A DNA stretch of 62,635 nucleotides from Candidatus Thermoplasmatota archaeon (lineage in GTDB: Archaea; Thermoplasmatota; Thermoplasmata; RBG-16-68-12; JAGMCJ01). Under the pieces are notes generated by a model. The model made no database searches, had not been told where the DNA came from, and was given only the letters and a program-made list of their open reading frames with translations. Below are positions 33,656 to 42,382 of this stretch, piece by piece. Every line of letters starts with the position of its first letter. The first letter of the stretch is position 1. Position numbers and translations under genes: made by a program. The stretch spans positions 1-62,635 of the forward strand of contig JAJISE010000006.1 of NCBI GenBank assembly GCA_022848865.1. Reading direction: 5' to 3'.

Positions 33656-34395
33656 AGGTGAAGACAGCGGAGCTGATGGCTTCGGTCCTCTCGAAGCACC
33701 TTTGCGACGGTGAGGTCGCGATCATGGGTGCTTTTAGCGGGATTCCGATGCTGGCTTCCCGCCTGGCACAGATGACGCACGCACCGAATCTCTCCTACAT
33801 AACGGGAGGGAGCGGGGCGGTGAACCCGCTACTTGAGCCACTTCCAGCGTCCTCTTGCGACGATCGGCTGCTGAAGGCCGAGTGTGTTCTGCCGCTCTCT
33901 GATGTCATAGACTTCGAGGCGAGAACGGAGATTGATATATTCTTTGCCGGCGGCCTTCAGATCGATGAGCGGGGGAACTGCAATCTAATCGGCATCGGTA
34001 GGCCAGGGGAGATCAAGTTCCGCGGTCCCGGTTCTGTCGGACTGCCCTTCCTTTCGCGGTCGAGGAGGTTCGCGGTCTACGCGATGAACCACACTGCGCG
34101 GACGTTCGTGGAGAAGGTGGATTTCGTTAGCGGGCCCGGGTTCGTCGACGGCAAGGACTTCCCTGGCGGTGGGCCGTCGCTCGTGGTCACACCTCTGTGT
34201 GTGATGGACTTCGATGAGGAGAGAATGCGGCTGAAGTCCGTTCATCCGGGCGTTTCGGTGGACGATGTCGTGCAGAATACGGGTTTTGAGCTGAGAATCC
34301 CCGATGACGTGCCTCAGACGGGACTTCCAACTGAAGAGGAACTGGAGCTCATGCGGGAAATCGACCCGCTTGGTGTTGCGAGAAACTCGCTGTAG
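33649..34395 (+). CDS. CoA-transferase family I, subunit B (IpdB-like)
   Basis: The 248-residue beta subunit overlaps subunit A, so the two are translationally coupled. The ENG segment that carries the catalytic Glu in many family I transferases is not evident; the sequence there reads TGGSGAVNP. Hydrolase-like members such as IpdAB of actinobacterial steroid breakdown also depart from the classical site, so the pair may be a hydrolase or an atypical transferase. Other family marks (GGLQIDERGNCN, GPGSVGLPFLSR) are present. The assignment to the fold is firm; the reaction is open. Confidence 0.82.
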   Translation: MVEVKTAELMASVLSKHLCDGEVAIMGAFSGIPMLASRLAQMTHAPNLSYITGGSGAVNPLLEPLPASSCDDRLLKAECVLPLSDVIDFEARTEIDIFFAGGLQIDERGNCNLIGIGRPGEIKFRGPGSVGLPFLSRSRRFAVYAMNHTARTFVEKVDFVSGPGFVDGKDFPGGGPSLVVTPLCVMDFDEERMRLKSVHPGVSVDDVVQNTGFELRIPDDVPQTGLPTEEELELMREIDPLGVARNSL

Positions 34396-34472
34396 GTGGC
34401 GATTGTCACATCGATCATCCAGAACATCGAAGTTGGACTTCTGGGAAGCTGGGTCTCGTTGTGGCCGGGATT

Positions 34473-35135
34473 CTATTTCGGTGAAGAATATTCAGACCAA
34501 GGGTCCCTACGAGTCCTGCGACGTAAGTTCGTCAAAACAATTAGAGTGCCTATGATAACAAGCGTCGGCCCTACCATGGACAGGACGAAATGAGGGGGAT
34601 ATCCCATCCTCCAAGGTGGCAGGAATATGATAAGACCAATCCCAACAAAGGTCAGGGCGAAACCTGTTGTCATCGCTCTGATGTCGGGTCTGACTTCCTT
34701 ACCGGGCGCTCCAATCGATTGTCTCAGGCCGTATGTGATGAGGACGATGCCCGCAATCATCAAGACCAGACTTCCCGGTGCCCCAAGAACAAGATGGCCG
34801 ACGAAGCGGAAGACATCGGTGAGATCCTTAAAGTACCAGACAGCCAGAAAGAGCATCCAGAAGAGCCCCGAGAGAAGAATCAAGGAACCCAGCGTGATGA
34901 GCAGCTCTCTGAAGCCGAACTCCCGCGGGACGCGCCCTTTGTCGGAAGAAGTCACCAGAGCAAGAGTTACCGTGGCGATGACAATGAAGGCGAAACCAGT
35001 CAAACGCACCGAAGCTCTGTATTCACTGCCGGAGTGTGCTCCTATCCCAAAGATCGTGATGACTATGACGAGATAGATTCCCACCGCCAAGAGGATCAAA
35101 GACAAAGTGATGGAAACCTCTCTGACTCTCTCCAT
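34473..35135 (-). CDS. Multi-pass membrane protein, function unknown
   Basis: The 220-residue product has about six hydrophobic helices grouped in pairs with short loops, and a basic polar C-terminal tail. I recognise no family. The ATG at 35135 (MERVREVS) directly precedes the first helix. The gene runs in the same direction as the rubrerythrin gene that ends 92 bases upstream of it. Confidence 0.65.
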   Translation of the reverse strand: MERVREVSITLSLILLAVGIYLVIVITIFGIGAHSGSEYRASVRLTGFAFIVIATVTLALVTSSDKGRVPREFGFRELLITLGSLILLSGLFWMLFLAVWYFKDLTDVFRFVGHLVLGAPGSLVLMIAGIVLITYGLRQSIGAPGKEVRPDIRAMTTGFALTFVGIGLIIFLPPWRMGYPPHFVLSMVGPTLVIIGTLIVLTNLRRRTRRDPWSEYSSPK

Positions 35136-35226
35136 CCTCAAGCCTATCCCTCGATTCACAGAACAGTCTGGGGGTATATTGCTCTTTCGAGGGGAAATCA
35201 CGAATAGGGTGCTGAGGCGAAGAAGC

Positions 35227-35766
35227 CTACTTGCCCAGATTCTTGGCGTGCAGGTCCAGGTGGTCGGTCTCGATCTCGACAAGCGCGCCGAAGAACTCCT
35301 TCAACCTGGGCTCTGTCGCCCTGTCCCTGAACGTCGAGTACGCCTTGATCGCGCGGTCCTCACGATCCCAGCCCTCCTGCGTGTTCTCCTTGAACTCCTG
35401 GCTGCATGTCCCAGCCTCGATCGGCGGCTTGGAGATCTTCAGGAACTTGCTTATCGCGCTCGCGTGCTCGCTCTCCACCTTCCTCAGCGACTTGAACTTG
35501 GCGAAACCGTACTCGTCCCCGCTGTTCTTGGCGACGTTCTCCGCGCACGTGTAGAACGACGTATTCCCCAGCTCCAGCTTCAACGCCGCCTCCAGGTCAT
35601 CGCGGGCCTGGTCACTCAGCTCGACGTCGAACTCTTGCGGGTTCCACTTTTCCGCTTCCACAAAATACCGGGCCTTTGCACCGCAGAAGGGGCACCTTGA
35701 AGGCGGTTCGACCCCCATGAACGGGTCGCCGCAGATCCTGCATCTGAATACCTTCACCTTTGTCAT
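35227..35766 (-). CDS. Reverse rubrerythrin
   Basis: The 179-residue product has an N-terminal rubredoxin-type Fe site (CRICG ... CPFCG, residues 9-30) followed by a ferritin-like diiron domain (ELGNTSFYTCAENVA, ESEHASAI, EIETDHLDLH). Domain order is the opposite of classical rubrerythrin and defines reverse rubrerythrins, which reduce peroxide or oxygen in anaerobes. The ATG at 35766 begins the rubredoxin motif region. It supports an anaerobic lifestyle with oxidative stress defence. It stands alone between the ADH and the membrane protein. Confidence 0.88.
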   Translation of the reverse strand: MTKVKVFRCRICGDPFMGVEPPSRCPFCGAKARYFVEAEKWNPQEFDVELSDQARDDLEAALKLELGNTSFYTCAENVAKNSGDEYGFAKFKSLRKVESEHASAISKFLKISKPPIEAGTCSQEFKENTQEGWDREDRAIKAYSTFRDRATEPRLKEFFGALVEIETDHLDLHAKNLGK

Positions 35767-35839
35767 GCTTCTCACCATTTGATTGGGCGAATCGGGCACA
35801 GCAGGAGGATTATAATACGCTTTCCACCGATCGAATTGG

Positions 35840-36865
35840 CTATGGTATGGCAATCGCCCTTATCAGGCTCGGATCGCCCCCTTCGAGGAGCGCGAAGCCC
35901 TCGTTAATCTCATCCAGCTTGAACCTGTGTGTAACGAACTCCTTGACGTCCATCTTGCCGTGCTTCACCAGATCGATGACCTTGGGGAAGTCCTGAAGAC
36001 CGCAGCCGAGCGAGCCCTTGATCTCGATCTCGCGGAACATTATCTTGCCAGCGTTCAGGGAGACGTCCTTGTGCGTATAGCCGACAACGATGACCTTGCC
36101 TCCCCAGCGCACGGAGTTGAAGGCCTGCTCTATCGTCGTGGGGTTGCCTATCACTTCAATGGCTATGTCCGCACCCACGCCCGTGAGCCGTCTGATCTTC
36201 TTTGCGACATCCTCCTCCTCCTTCGCATTCAGAACCTCGACTGCACCGACCTTCTTCGCCATCTCGAGCTTCTCGTCGAAGATGTCGACCGCAATGACAT
36301 TGCCACCCGCAAGGGTAGCCATCTTGACAGTTGACAGGCCTACGCCCCCGCACCCGAATATCGCGACGTTGTCCCCCGCCTGGACCTCCGCCCGGTTGAC
36401 GACCGCATGATACGGAGTTGAGATCGCATCCGAGATTATCGCGCCCTCCTCGAGGGGAACCTCGTCCGGGAGCTTGAAGGCGAAAGCGGCGGGAAATGCC
36501 ACGTACTCCGCGAAGCCTCCGTCCCTGTGATTTCCGACCATGATCTGGTTCGTGCACAGCGTTCCCCGCCCGGTCCGGCACATGATGCATTCGCCGCACG
36601 AGAACACCGGCGGGATGAGCACCTTGTCACCCTTCTCCACGCCCTCGACCGCCGAACCCATGTCCTCGACCGTCCCGCTGATCTCGTGGCCGAGTATGAT
36701 CGGCGGCTTCTTGAACGTCGGAACCCCGTGCAGGTAGTGCAGGTCCGTCCGGCAGAGCCCGCAGGCGGCGACCTTCACCAGCAGGTCGCAGTCATCGACC
36801 TTCGGCATCGGAACGTCCTCGATCTTCAGTGGCTGACCCTTCTCATAGAACACAGCAGCTTTCAT
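35840..36865 (-). CDS. Zinc-dependent alcohol dehydrogenase (MDR)
   Basis: The 341-residue enzyme has catalytic zinc ligands in CGLCRTDLHYL and GHEISG, a full structural zinc site (CGECIMCRTGRGTLC) and the NAD(P) motif GCGGVGLS. It likely interconverts alcohols and aldehydes. The ATG at 36865 follows CGGGGAGG, with a TATA box TTTATAAC upstream on this strand (about 36894-36901). It is divergent from the MoaD/AOR operon, so alcohol, aldehyde and acid steps may be linked: ADH makes the aldehyde that AOR oxidises. Confidence 0.9.
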   Translation of the reverse strand: MKAAVFYEKGQPLKIEDVPMPKVDDCDLLVKVAACGLCRTDLHYLHGVPTFKKPPIILGHEISGTVEDMGSAVEGVEKGDKVLIPPVFSCGECIMCRTGRGTLCTNQIMVGNHRDGGFAEYVAFPAAFAFKLPDEVPLEEGAIISDAISTPYHAVVNRAEVQAGDNVAIFGCGGVGLSTVKMATLAGGNVIAVDIFDEKLEMAKKVGAVEVLNAKEEEDVAKKIRRLTGVGADIAIEVIGNPTTIEQAFNSVRWGGKVIVVGYTHKDVSLNAGKIMFREIEIKGSLGCGLQDFPKVIDLVKHGKMDVKEFVTHRFKLDEINEGFALLEGGDPSLIRAIAIP

Positions 36866-36964
36866 AGTCCTCCCCGCGTGGGAATGATTAGCGGTTATAA
36901 AGAATTTGACCCTTACAGGTGGGGGCAGTTGCACTCTGCGCCGTTTGGGGGATGAGCCAAGATA

Positions 36965-36971
36965 TTTATAC
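36965..36971 (+). promoter_or_regulatory. TATA box of the AOR operon
   Basis: TTTATAC is centred 26 bases before the GTG at 36993, which predicts a leaderless message for the MoaD-like gene. Confidence 0.6.
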
Positions 36972-36992
36972 GGGCGGTGGATAGAACGGAAT

Positions 36993-37268
36993 GTGCGCGT
37001 CAGGCTCCGCCTTTTGAGCTCCCTCAGGCAGATCGTTGGCGAATCGGAGTTGGAGGTCGAATTCGCTGGCGGTAGCGTCGAGAGTTTGGTCAAAGAGGCA
37101 GGAAGGAAGAACACCCAGCTCGGCGAGGCTATACTCGCCAAGGACGGGAGCATCGACTACTCCATCAATGTCATACTTAACGGAAGACCGCTGACGGAGA
37201 CCGCGATGAAGGAGGAGATGGAGGACGGCGATGAAGTGACCCTGCTCGCCGCGGCGGCAGGCGGATAA
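36993..37268 (+). CDS. MoaD/ThiS-like sulfur carrier protein
   Basis: The 91-residue beta-grasp protein ends in Ala-Gly-Gly, the diglycine tail that is adenylated and thiocarboxylated in MoaD-type carriers. Standing directly before an AOR gene, it likely supplies sulfur for the tungstopterin dithiolene; MoaD-like genes next to AOR are common in archaea. The GTG start at 36993 is chosen because family similarity (RVRLRLLSSLRQIVG) begins there and the TATA box is 26 bases upstream. Confidence 0.85.
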   Translation: MRVRLRLLSSLRQIVGESELEVEFAGGSVESLVKEAGRKNTQLGEAILAKDGSIDYSINVILNGRPLTETAMKEEMEDGDEVTLLAAAAGG

Positions 37269-37312
37269 TTTCTTATGGACGGCTTGCATAAGTCTCAAAA
37301 AAGGGGAAGCAG

Positions 37313-39151
37313 GTGCTCGACAGAAAGATCGGGATAGTGGACCTCTCGAGGAACAGCGTCAAGATTCTTGACATGCCCAAGGACATCCGGGCGAGATATC
37401 TTGGCGGGAGGGGGATCAACACCTACCTTCTGCACAAGCTCCTTCGGAAAGGGGTGGACCCGCTGTCCCCGAGCAACGTTCTCATTCTAGGGGCCGGACT
37501 GCTCACAGGGACGCTCGTTCCGAACTCTTCAAGATTCAACGTCTCAACCAAGAGCCCTGAGACAGGGTTCCTTGGCGACTCCAACTGCGGCGGGTTCTTC
37601 GCCCCAGAGATGCGCTACGCGGGATTCGACCACATCATTCTCAAGGGGAAGGCCAAGAAGCCCCAGTACGTCTACGTCGAGGACGGGAACATCGAGATCC
37701 GAGATGCGAGGGACTACTGGGGAATGAACACGAACGATGCTCAGGTCTCGTTCCGCAAGGACCTCGGAGACGTGGAAATCGCGTGCTGCGGCACCGCGGG
37801 CGAGAACCTCGTGCGCTTCGCTAACCTGAGGACGGGTGTGAAGAACTCAGCGGGAAGATGCGGCACCGGAGCGGTCATGGGCTCCAAGAACGTGAAGGCC
37901 GTCGTCGCCTACGGGACGATGGGGTTGAAGATCAAGCACCCGCAGAAGCTGCTCGACGTCGTGAAGGAGGTAGAGGACTACATTCTCGGTTCTAAGATCA
38001 CACCGATACTCGGCAGCGTCGGAACGCCTCTTCTGTACGAGGTGAGCAACGAACTCGGTGCGATACGGACGAAGAACAGCCAGCTCAACCAGTGGTCGGA
38101 CAGCCTGAACGCCGAGAACATCGAGAAGGAAGTCGAGAAGATGATAGGCTGCTCCTCGTGCATCGTTCACTGTCGTCACAGGAACAAGCTTGGCGGGGAG
38201 GGCCCGGAGTACACGTCCGTCGGGCTCCTCGGAGCGAACGTCGGCATAGACGACGTCAAGCAGATGATAGAGCTGCAGAACATCGCCAACGACCTCGGAC
38301 TAGATGTGTCCTCTGCGGGAACTATCCTCGCATGGGCGTTCGAGCTCTTCGAGCGGGGGATGATTGACGAGAAGATGACCGGAGAGAAGCTGGAGTTCGG
38401 CAACTTCGAGCAGGCGAGGTCGCTCCTGCACGACATTGCTGGGCGGGAGGGCTTCGGTGACATACTCGCAGAGAGTACGCAGGCCGCCAAGAAGTTCGGG
38501 AAGAAATCAGAGGACTATCTGATAGCGGTCAAGAACCTCCCGCAGAGCGACCCGCACGACGTGCGCTACATCAAGGCCTTCGCGCTCGGGATCGCGACGG
38601 CGTCCAGAGGAGCCGACCACCTGAGGAGCAGGCCCACGCTCGAGATCTTCCTACGACTGCCAAAGGAAGTGAAGGAGCGCATATACGGGAAGGGCGTCTC
38701 CCTGGACCCGACTTCGTATGAGGGGAAGGAGAAGACGGTTGTCTTCTCTGAGAACATCTTCGCTGTGATCGACTGCCTCGGGATATGCAAGTTCATCTGC
38801 CACGGGTTCAACAGCCCGCACTTCCTCGACTACCCGCGGTTCGAGACACTGCTGGAAGCGGCGACGGGGATGAAGTACGGACGGAGGAAGATGGAAGCCG
38901 TCGGCAAGCGCGTCGTGGACACCGAGAGGATGTTCAACATCCGACAGGGGCTGACGAGGAAGGACGACACGCTGCCCAAGCGGTACTTCGACGACCCGAT
39001 GCCTCTCGGAGCCCCGAAAGGCCATCACATAGACAGGAAGGAGTTCGACGGCATGCTCAGCCGCTACTACAAGCTGCGCGGCTGGGACGAGGCCGGCATG
39101 CTGGCGCCCTCGCGTGTGGAGGAGATCGAGAGCGTGGGAGGGCTGCCGTGA
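37313..39151 (+). CDS. aor: Aldehyde:ferredoxin oxidoreductase (tungsten enzyme)
   Basis: The 612-residue product has the AOR family length. Hallmarks are LGGRGINTYLL and GAGLLTGTLVPNSSRFNVS near the N-terminus, CSSCIVHC (from about 279) with DCLGIC late in the protein as the four [4Fe-4S] ligands, and RCGTGAVMGSKN. It oxidises aldehydes to carboxylic acids using a tungsten bis-pterin cofactor and passes electrons to ferredoxin or a partner Fe-S protein. It starts at GTG 37313 after AAGGGGAAG. It overlaps the next Fe-S gene by four bases (GTGA), indicating a stable two-subunit enzyme of the kind seen in AorAB. Confidence 0.92.
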   Translation: MLDRKIGIVDLSRNSVKILDMPKDIRARYLGGRGINTYLLHKLLRKGVDPLSPSNVLILGAGLLTGTLVPNSSRFNVSTKSPETGFLGDSNCGGFFAPEMRYAGFDHIILKGKAKKPQYVYVEDGNIEIRDARDYWGMNTNDAQVSFRKDLGDVEIACCGTAGENLVRFANLRTGVKNSAGRCGTGAVMGSKNVKAVVAYGTMGLKIKHPQKLLDVVKEVEDYILGSKITPILGSVGTPLLYEVSNELGAIRTKNSQLNQWSDSLNAENIEKEVEKMIGCSSCIVHCRHRNKLGGEGPEYTSVGLLGANVGIDDVKQMIELQNIANDLGLDVSSAGTILAWAFELFERGMIDEKMTGEKLEFGNFEQARSLLHDIAGREGFGDILAESTQAAKKFGKKSEDYLIAVKNLPQSDPHDVRYIKAFALGIATASRGADHLRSRPTLEIFLRLPKEVKERIYGKGVSLDPTSYEGKEKTVVFSENIFAVIDCLGICKFICHGFNSPHFLDYPRFETLLEAATGMKYGRRKMEAVGKRVVDTERMFNIRQGLTRKDDTLPKRYFDDPMPLGAPKGHHIDRKEFDGMLSRYYKLRGWDEAGMLAPSRVEEIESVGGLP

Positions 39152-39600
39152 AGGTGCTCAACTTCTACCCCGAGCGCTGCACGGGATGCAGGGAGTGCGC
39201 GATGGCCTGCTCTCTCGTGAAGTTCGGTGAGTGCAATCCTCGCAAGTCGGCGGTGACGGTCATCAGGGACGAGTTCAAGCGGTACGAGTACGCCGTCTTC
39301 TGCCTGCAGTGCGACGAGCCGGTCTGCGAGGACGTCTGCCACCAGAACGCCTACACGGTCGTGGACGGAGTGGTCAAGCACGATGACGACAGGTGCATCC
39401 ACTGCCGCCTGTGCGCGGCGATGTGCCCGTACTCCGCCATCACGGTGCACGGGAAGGACATCGTGAAGTGCGACCTCTGCGATGGGGACCCGACGTGCGT
39501 GAAGTACTGCGCCACGAACGCGCTCGTATACGAGGAAGAGACGAAGGAGATGGCGCTGAAACGCAAAGAGATGGTTGAGCGGATCCTCGGGACACCCTAA
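39148..39600 (+). CDS. Four-cluster ferredoxin subunit of AOR
   Basis: The 150-residue product carries four cysteine groups: CTGCRECAMAC, CLQCDEPVCEDVC, CIHCRLCAAMC and CDLCDGDPTCVKYC. This is the layout of CooF/HycB-like electron-transfer subunits with four [4Fe-4S] clusters. It starts at GTG 39148, overlapping the AOR stop. It matches the small AorA-type subunit that conducts electrons from AOR to an FAD subunit. Confidence 0.9.
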   Translation: MKVLNFYPERCTGCRECAMACSLVKFGECNPRKSAVTVIRDEFKRYEYAVFCLQCDEPVCEDVCHQNAYTVVDGVVKHDDDRCIHCRLCAAMCPYSAITVHGKDIVKCDLCDGDPTCVKYCATNALVYEEETKEMALKRKEMVERILGTP

Positions 39601-39617
39601 TGGGGTCAGGGGCTACG

Positions 39618-40847
39618 TTACTCTCGAACTCGAGGCCCCGCGAAGACGGGAGATAGGAACCTATCATCCAGTATGTCATCCTGCAGCTCGGATATGTCCT
39701 CACCCTTCCGCATCAGACTCATCATGTAACCCGAGTTCCTGAGAGTACCAACGAACTGCATCCCCGCAAGCTTCCCGCCTCGCAGCAACATCTTCTTCAC
39801 AACTCGGTCAGTAACGAACTTCTCTTCGCTCAGGTTCTTGTCTTCAAAGGAAGCCATGCCCATCGAGAGTGCGGAGACGCCGAAGACGTCGATGATGTTC
39901 ACGGTGAATGACCCGCTGAACGTGGTCTCCACACCCGCCATGTTCTCTCCCGCTATGCGGCCCTGAAGGACAGCGTTCGGCCATATCGCGTTCATCATCC
40001 TCTTCCCCCGCAGAGGGTCAAAGGACTCGGTGAGGTCGCCCGCCGCGTAGACGTCCCGCCTGCTCGTCCTCATGTGCTCGTTCACGAGTATGCCCGTGTT
40101 CTTGCGGATGCCAGAGCCCGCCAGGAATCCGATGTTCGGGCGGACGCCGATTCCCATGACGACCATCTCGCAGGGAAGGCGCTTCTTACCGATTTCAACG
40201 CCCTCGACCTTCTTCCCGCCAATGATCCGCGTGACCTGACACCCGAGACGGAAACGGATGCCCTCGCCCTCCATGATCCTCTGCAGCCTCCCGCCAATGT
40301 CAGGATCAAGCATCCTCGGAAGCACGGAGTCGAGCATCTCGACCACGGTGATTCCGAGTCCCCGCCTCCTGAGTGCTGTGGCAGCTTCGATGCCGATGAA
40401 GCCGGCGCCTATCACGACCGCGTGTTTCTTGTTCCTCATGTATCTCTGAATTCGTCTGACGTCCTCCAGTGACGTGAGAGTGAAGACGCCGCGCTTCTCA
40501 ATCCCATCAATCGGAGGGACGAGAGGAAGGGACCCCGTGGCGATGAGCAGTCTGTCGTATTTCAGCTTCCGCCCGTCGATGACGATACGCCCATCTGTCG
40601 GCAGAACCTTCGTTACTTCCTTCCCAAGTCTCAGGTCCACACCTAGGTCATCGAAATGCCCGCGCGGGAATCGGACTATCTTGGATGGTTCAATCTCCCC
40701 CGCCAAAACCGCGGGCAGAGAGCAGAGCGAGTACGGCGACCGCTTCTGCTTGGCCACAATCATGACCTCGGACTGCCTGTCGTGCTTCCTTATCGTCTCT
40801 GCGGCGCTCACACCCGCCGCACCGCAACCGATTATGACGTGTCTCAT
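39618..40847 (-). CDS. FAD/NAD(P)-dependent disulfide-type oxidoreductase
   Basis: The 409-residue pyridine nucleotide-disulfide family enzyme has FAD motif GCGAAG, a redox cysteine at residue 42 in SPYSLCSLP (aligned with the CoA-disulfide reductase Cys), NAD motif VIGAGFIGIEAA, and YAAGDLTE. Its size (about 45 kDa) and position suit an AorC-like subunit giving AOR access to NAD(P)H, but it converges on the AOR operon instead of being in it. It could also be a CoA-disulfide reductase or NADH oxidase. Only 17 bases separate the converging stops. Confidence 0.8.
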   Translation of the reverse strand: MRHVIIGCGAAGVSAAETIRKHDRQSEVMIVAKQKRSPYSLCSLPAVLAGEIEPSKIVRFPRGHFDDLGVDLRLGKEVTKVLPTDGRIVIDGRKLKYDRLLIATGSLPLVPPIDGIEKRGVFTLTSLEDVRRIQRYMRNKKHAVVIGAGFIGIEAATALRRRGLGITVVEMLDSVLPRMLDPDIGGRLQRIMEGEGIRFRLGCQVTRIIGGKKVEGVEIGKKRLPCEMVVMGIGVRPNIGFLAGSGIRKNTGILVNEHMRTSRRDVYAAGDLTESFDPLRGKRMMNAIWPNAVLQGRIAGENMAGVETTFSGSFTVNIIDVFGVSALSMGMASFEDKNLSEEKFVTDRVVKKMLLRGGKLAGMQFVGTLRNSGYMMSLMRKGEDISELQDDILDDRFLSPVFAGPRVRE

Positions 40848-40937
40848 GCTCGCCTGACGATGCTGCCGCGGATATATAAGTGATAAGTGCGAAAGGACTA
40901 ACTACGGGATAGGCGATTCTCGACCGACCGTGATGGG

Positions 40938-41249
40938 ATGACCTACTACGATGACCCCGAGAGGCGGAGAGCGCGGGCCGTCGCGGCCACGATATTGCTC
41001 TTTGTAGCCGGCGTCATCTTGATCGTGCTCTACTTCATCATGACGCAGGTTCTGCCCGGAGGCTCTGATTCCGGTTACGCGCAATGGGATGAGCTGGGAG
41101 AGATGTTCGTCGATATGGGCATCATACTGGGTGTACTGGGCGTCCTTTTCATCATTCTGGGCTTCGTATCGGCGGTCTACAGCACCCTGATGGTGCGGAG
41201 GCCTCGGAAGAAGATGCCGCGCAAGGTCCTGAGACCCAAGTACAGATAG
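40938..41249 (+). CDS. Small two-helix membrane protein
   Basis: The 103-residue product has a charged N-terminus, two long hydrophobic helices (about 15-38 and 58-82) and a very basic tail. I recognise no family. A TATA-like TATATAAG lies at about 40873-40880. It precedes hypE in the same direction but hypE has its own TATA-like sequence (CGTATAATAG, 41263-41272). Confidence 0.6.
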   Translation: MTYYDDPERRRARAVAATILLFVAGVILIVLYFIMTQVLPGGSDSGYAQWDELGEMFVDMGIILGVLGVLFIILGFVSAVYSTLMVRRPRKKMPRKVLRPKYR

Positions 41250-41301
41250 GCCGTCAGAAAGCGTATAATAGCCCGATTGACTAATGCCCCTGGGGAGAGA
41301 C

Positions 41302-42366
41302 ATGCCGACTGATAGGATCACAATGGCCCACGGCGCAGGAGGGGCGGTGATGGGGTCGCTCATCAAGGACAGGATTCTCAAGCACCTGGGTGGAACGGCG
41401 GATGACAGGCGGATCGAGCTGGCACTCGAGGAGCTCGATGACTCCGCTGTCGTGGACGGCATCGTCTTGAGCACGGACTCCTACGTCGTCAAGCCGATCT
41501 TCTTCCCAGGCGGGGACATAGGCAGCCTTGCGGTTGCGGGAACGATAAACGACCTCTCCGCGGTCGGCGCTGAACCTCTTGCACTCTCCTGTGGCCTGAT
41601 AGTCGAGGAGGGATTCCCGCTCGAGGACTTCGACCGCCTGATCGCGAGTAGTGGCAGGACGGGCAGGGAGGCGGGAGTACCCATCGTGACAGGCGACCTC
41701 AAGGTCATGGAGAAGGGCGCGCTCGATCAGATCGTGGTCAACACCTCCGGCGTAGGGAAGAGAAGCCCCTACCTGGACTCCAACATCGAGGAGGTCAAGC
41801 GGTACAGGGAGTTCGATTCGAAGTGGATAAGGGACTCGAACGTGCGCGTGGGCGATGTGATAATCGTCTCGGGCTACCTAGGCGATCATGGGATAACGGT
41901 GCTCTCCTTCCGCGAGGGCTACGGCTTCGAATCGAAGCTTCAAAGCGACGTCGCTCCTCTGAACAAGATGATCGGCGGGGCTCTGGAAGAGGGCGGCATC
42001 GTTGCCATGAAGGACCCGACGCGCGGTGGGTTCTCGAACACGCTGAACGAGTGGGCAGAGAAGTCCAACGTGGGGATAGCGGTGAGGGAAACGGACATCC
42101 CGATCCGTGAGGAGGTCCACTCCGCGTGCGAGATGCTGGGATTCGACCCGCTGGACATAGGCAACGAAGGCAAGATCGTTGTGGCGGTGGTCAAGGAGAA
42201 AGCAGAGACGGTCCTCGACGCCCTGAAGTCCTTCGAGGAGGGAAAAGATGCTGTGATCGTCGGCGAGGCGACTTCGGACGTTAGGGGCGTGGTTCTGGAG
42301 ACGCTCGTTGGCGGGAAGAGGATTATAGACATGCCCGTCGGTGACCCGATACCGAGGATTTGCTGA
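41302..42366 (+). CDS. hypE: Hydrogenase maturation factor HypE
   Basis: The 354-residue AIR-synthase-fold enzyme dehydrates the thiocarboxamide on its own C-terminal cysteine to a thiocyanate, the source of the CN ligands of [NiFe] hydrogenase. Seen here are MAHGAGG, the ATP-binding DDSAVVDGIVLSTDSY, GTINDLSAVGAEP and the essential C-terminal PRIC. I chose the ATG at 41302 because GGGGAGAG precedes it and the family starts at this point; the in-frame ATG at 41284 lies at the predicted transcription start. It is apart from the other hyp genes, on the opposite strand. Confidence 0.93.
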   Translation: MPTDRITMAHGAGGAVMGSLIKDRILKHLGGTADDRRIELALEELDDSAVVDGIVLSTDSYVVKPIFFPGGDIGSLAVAGTINDLSAVGAEPLALSCGLIVEEGFPLEDFDRLIASSGRTGREAGVPIVTGDLKVMEKGALDQIVVNTSGVGKRSPYLDSNIEEVKRYREFDSKWIRDSNVRVGDVIIVSGYLGDHGITVLSFREGYGFESKLQSDVAPLNKMIGGALEEGGIVAMKDPTRGGFSNTLNEWAEKSNVGIAVRETDIPIREEVHSACEMLGFDPLDIGNEGKIVVAVVKEKAETVLDALKSFEEGKDAVIVGEATSDVRGVVLETLVGGKRIIDMPVGDPIPRIC

Positions 42367-42382
42367 CAACGGGACGCGAACT

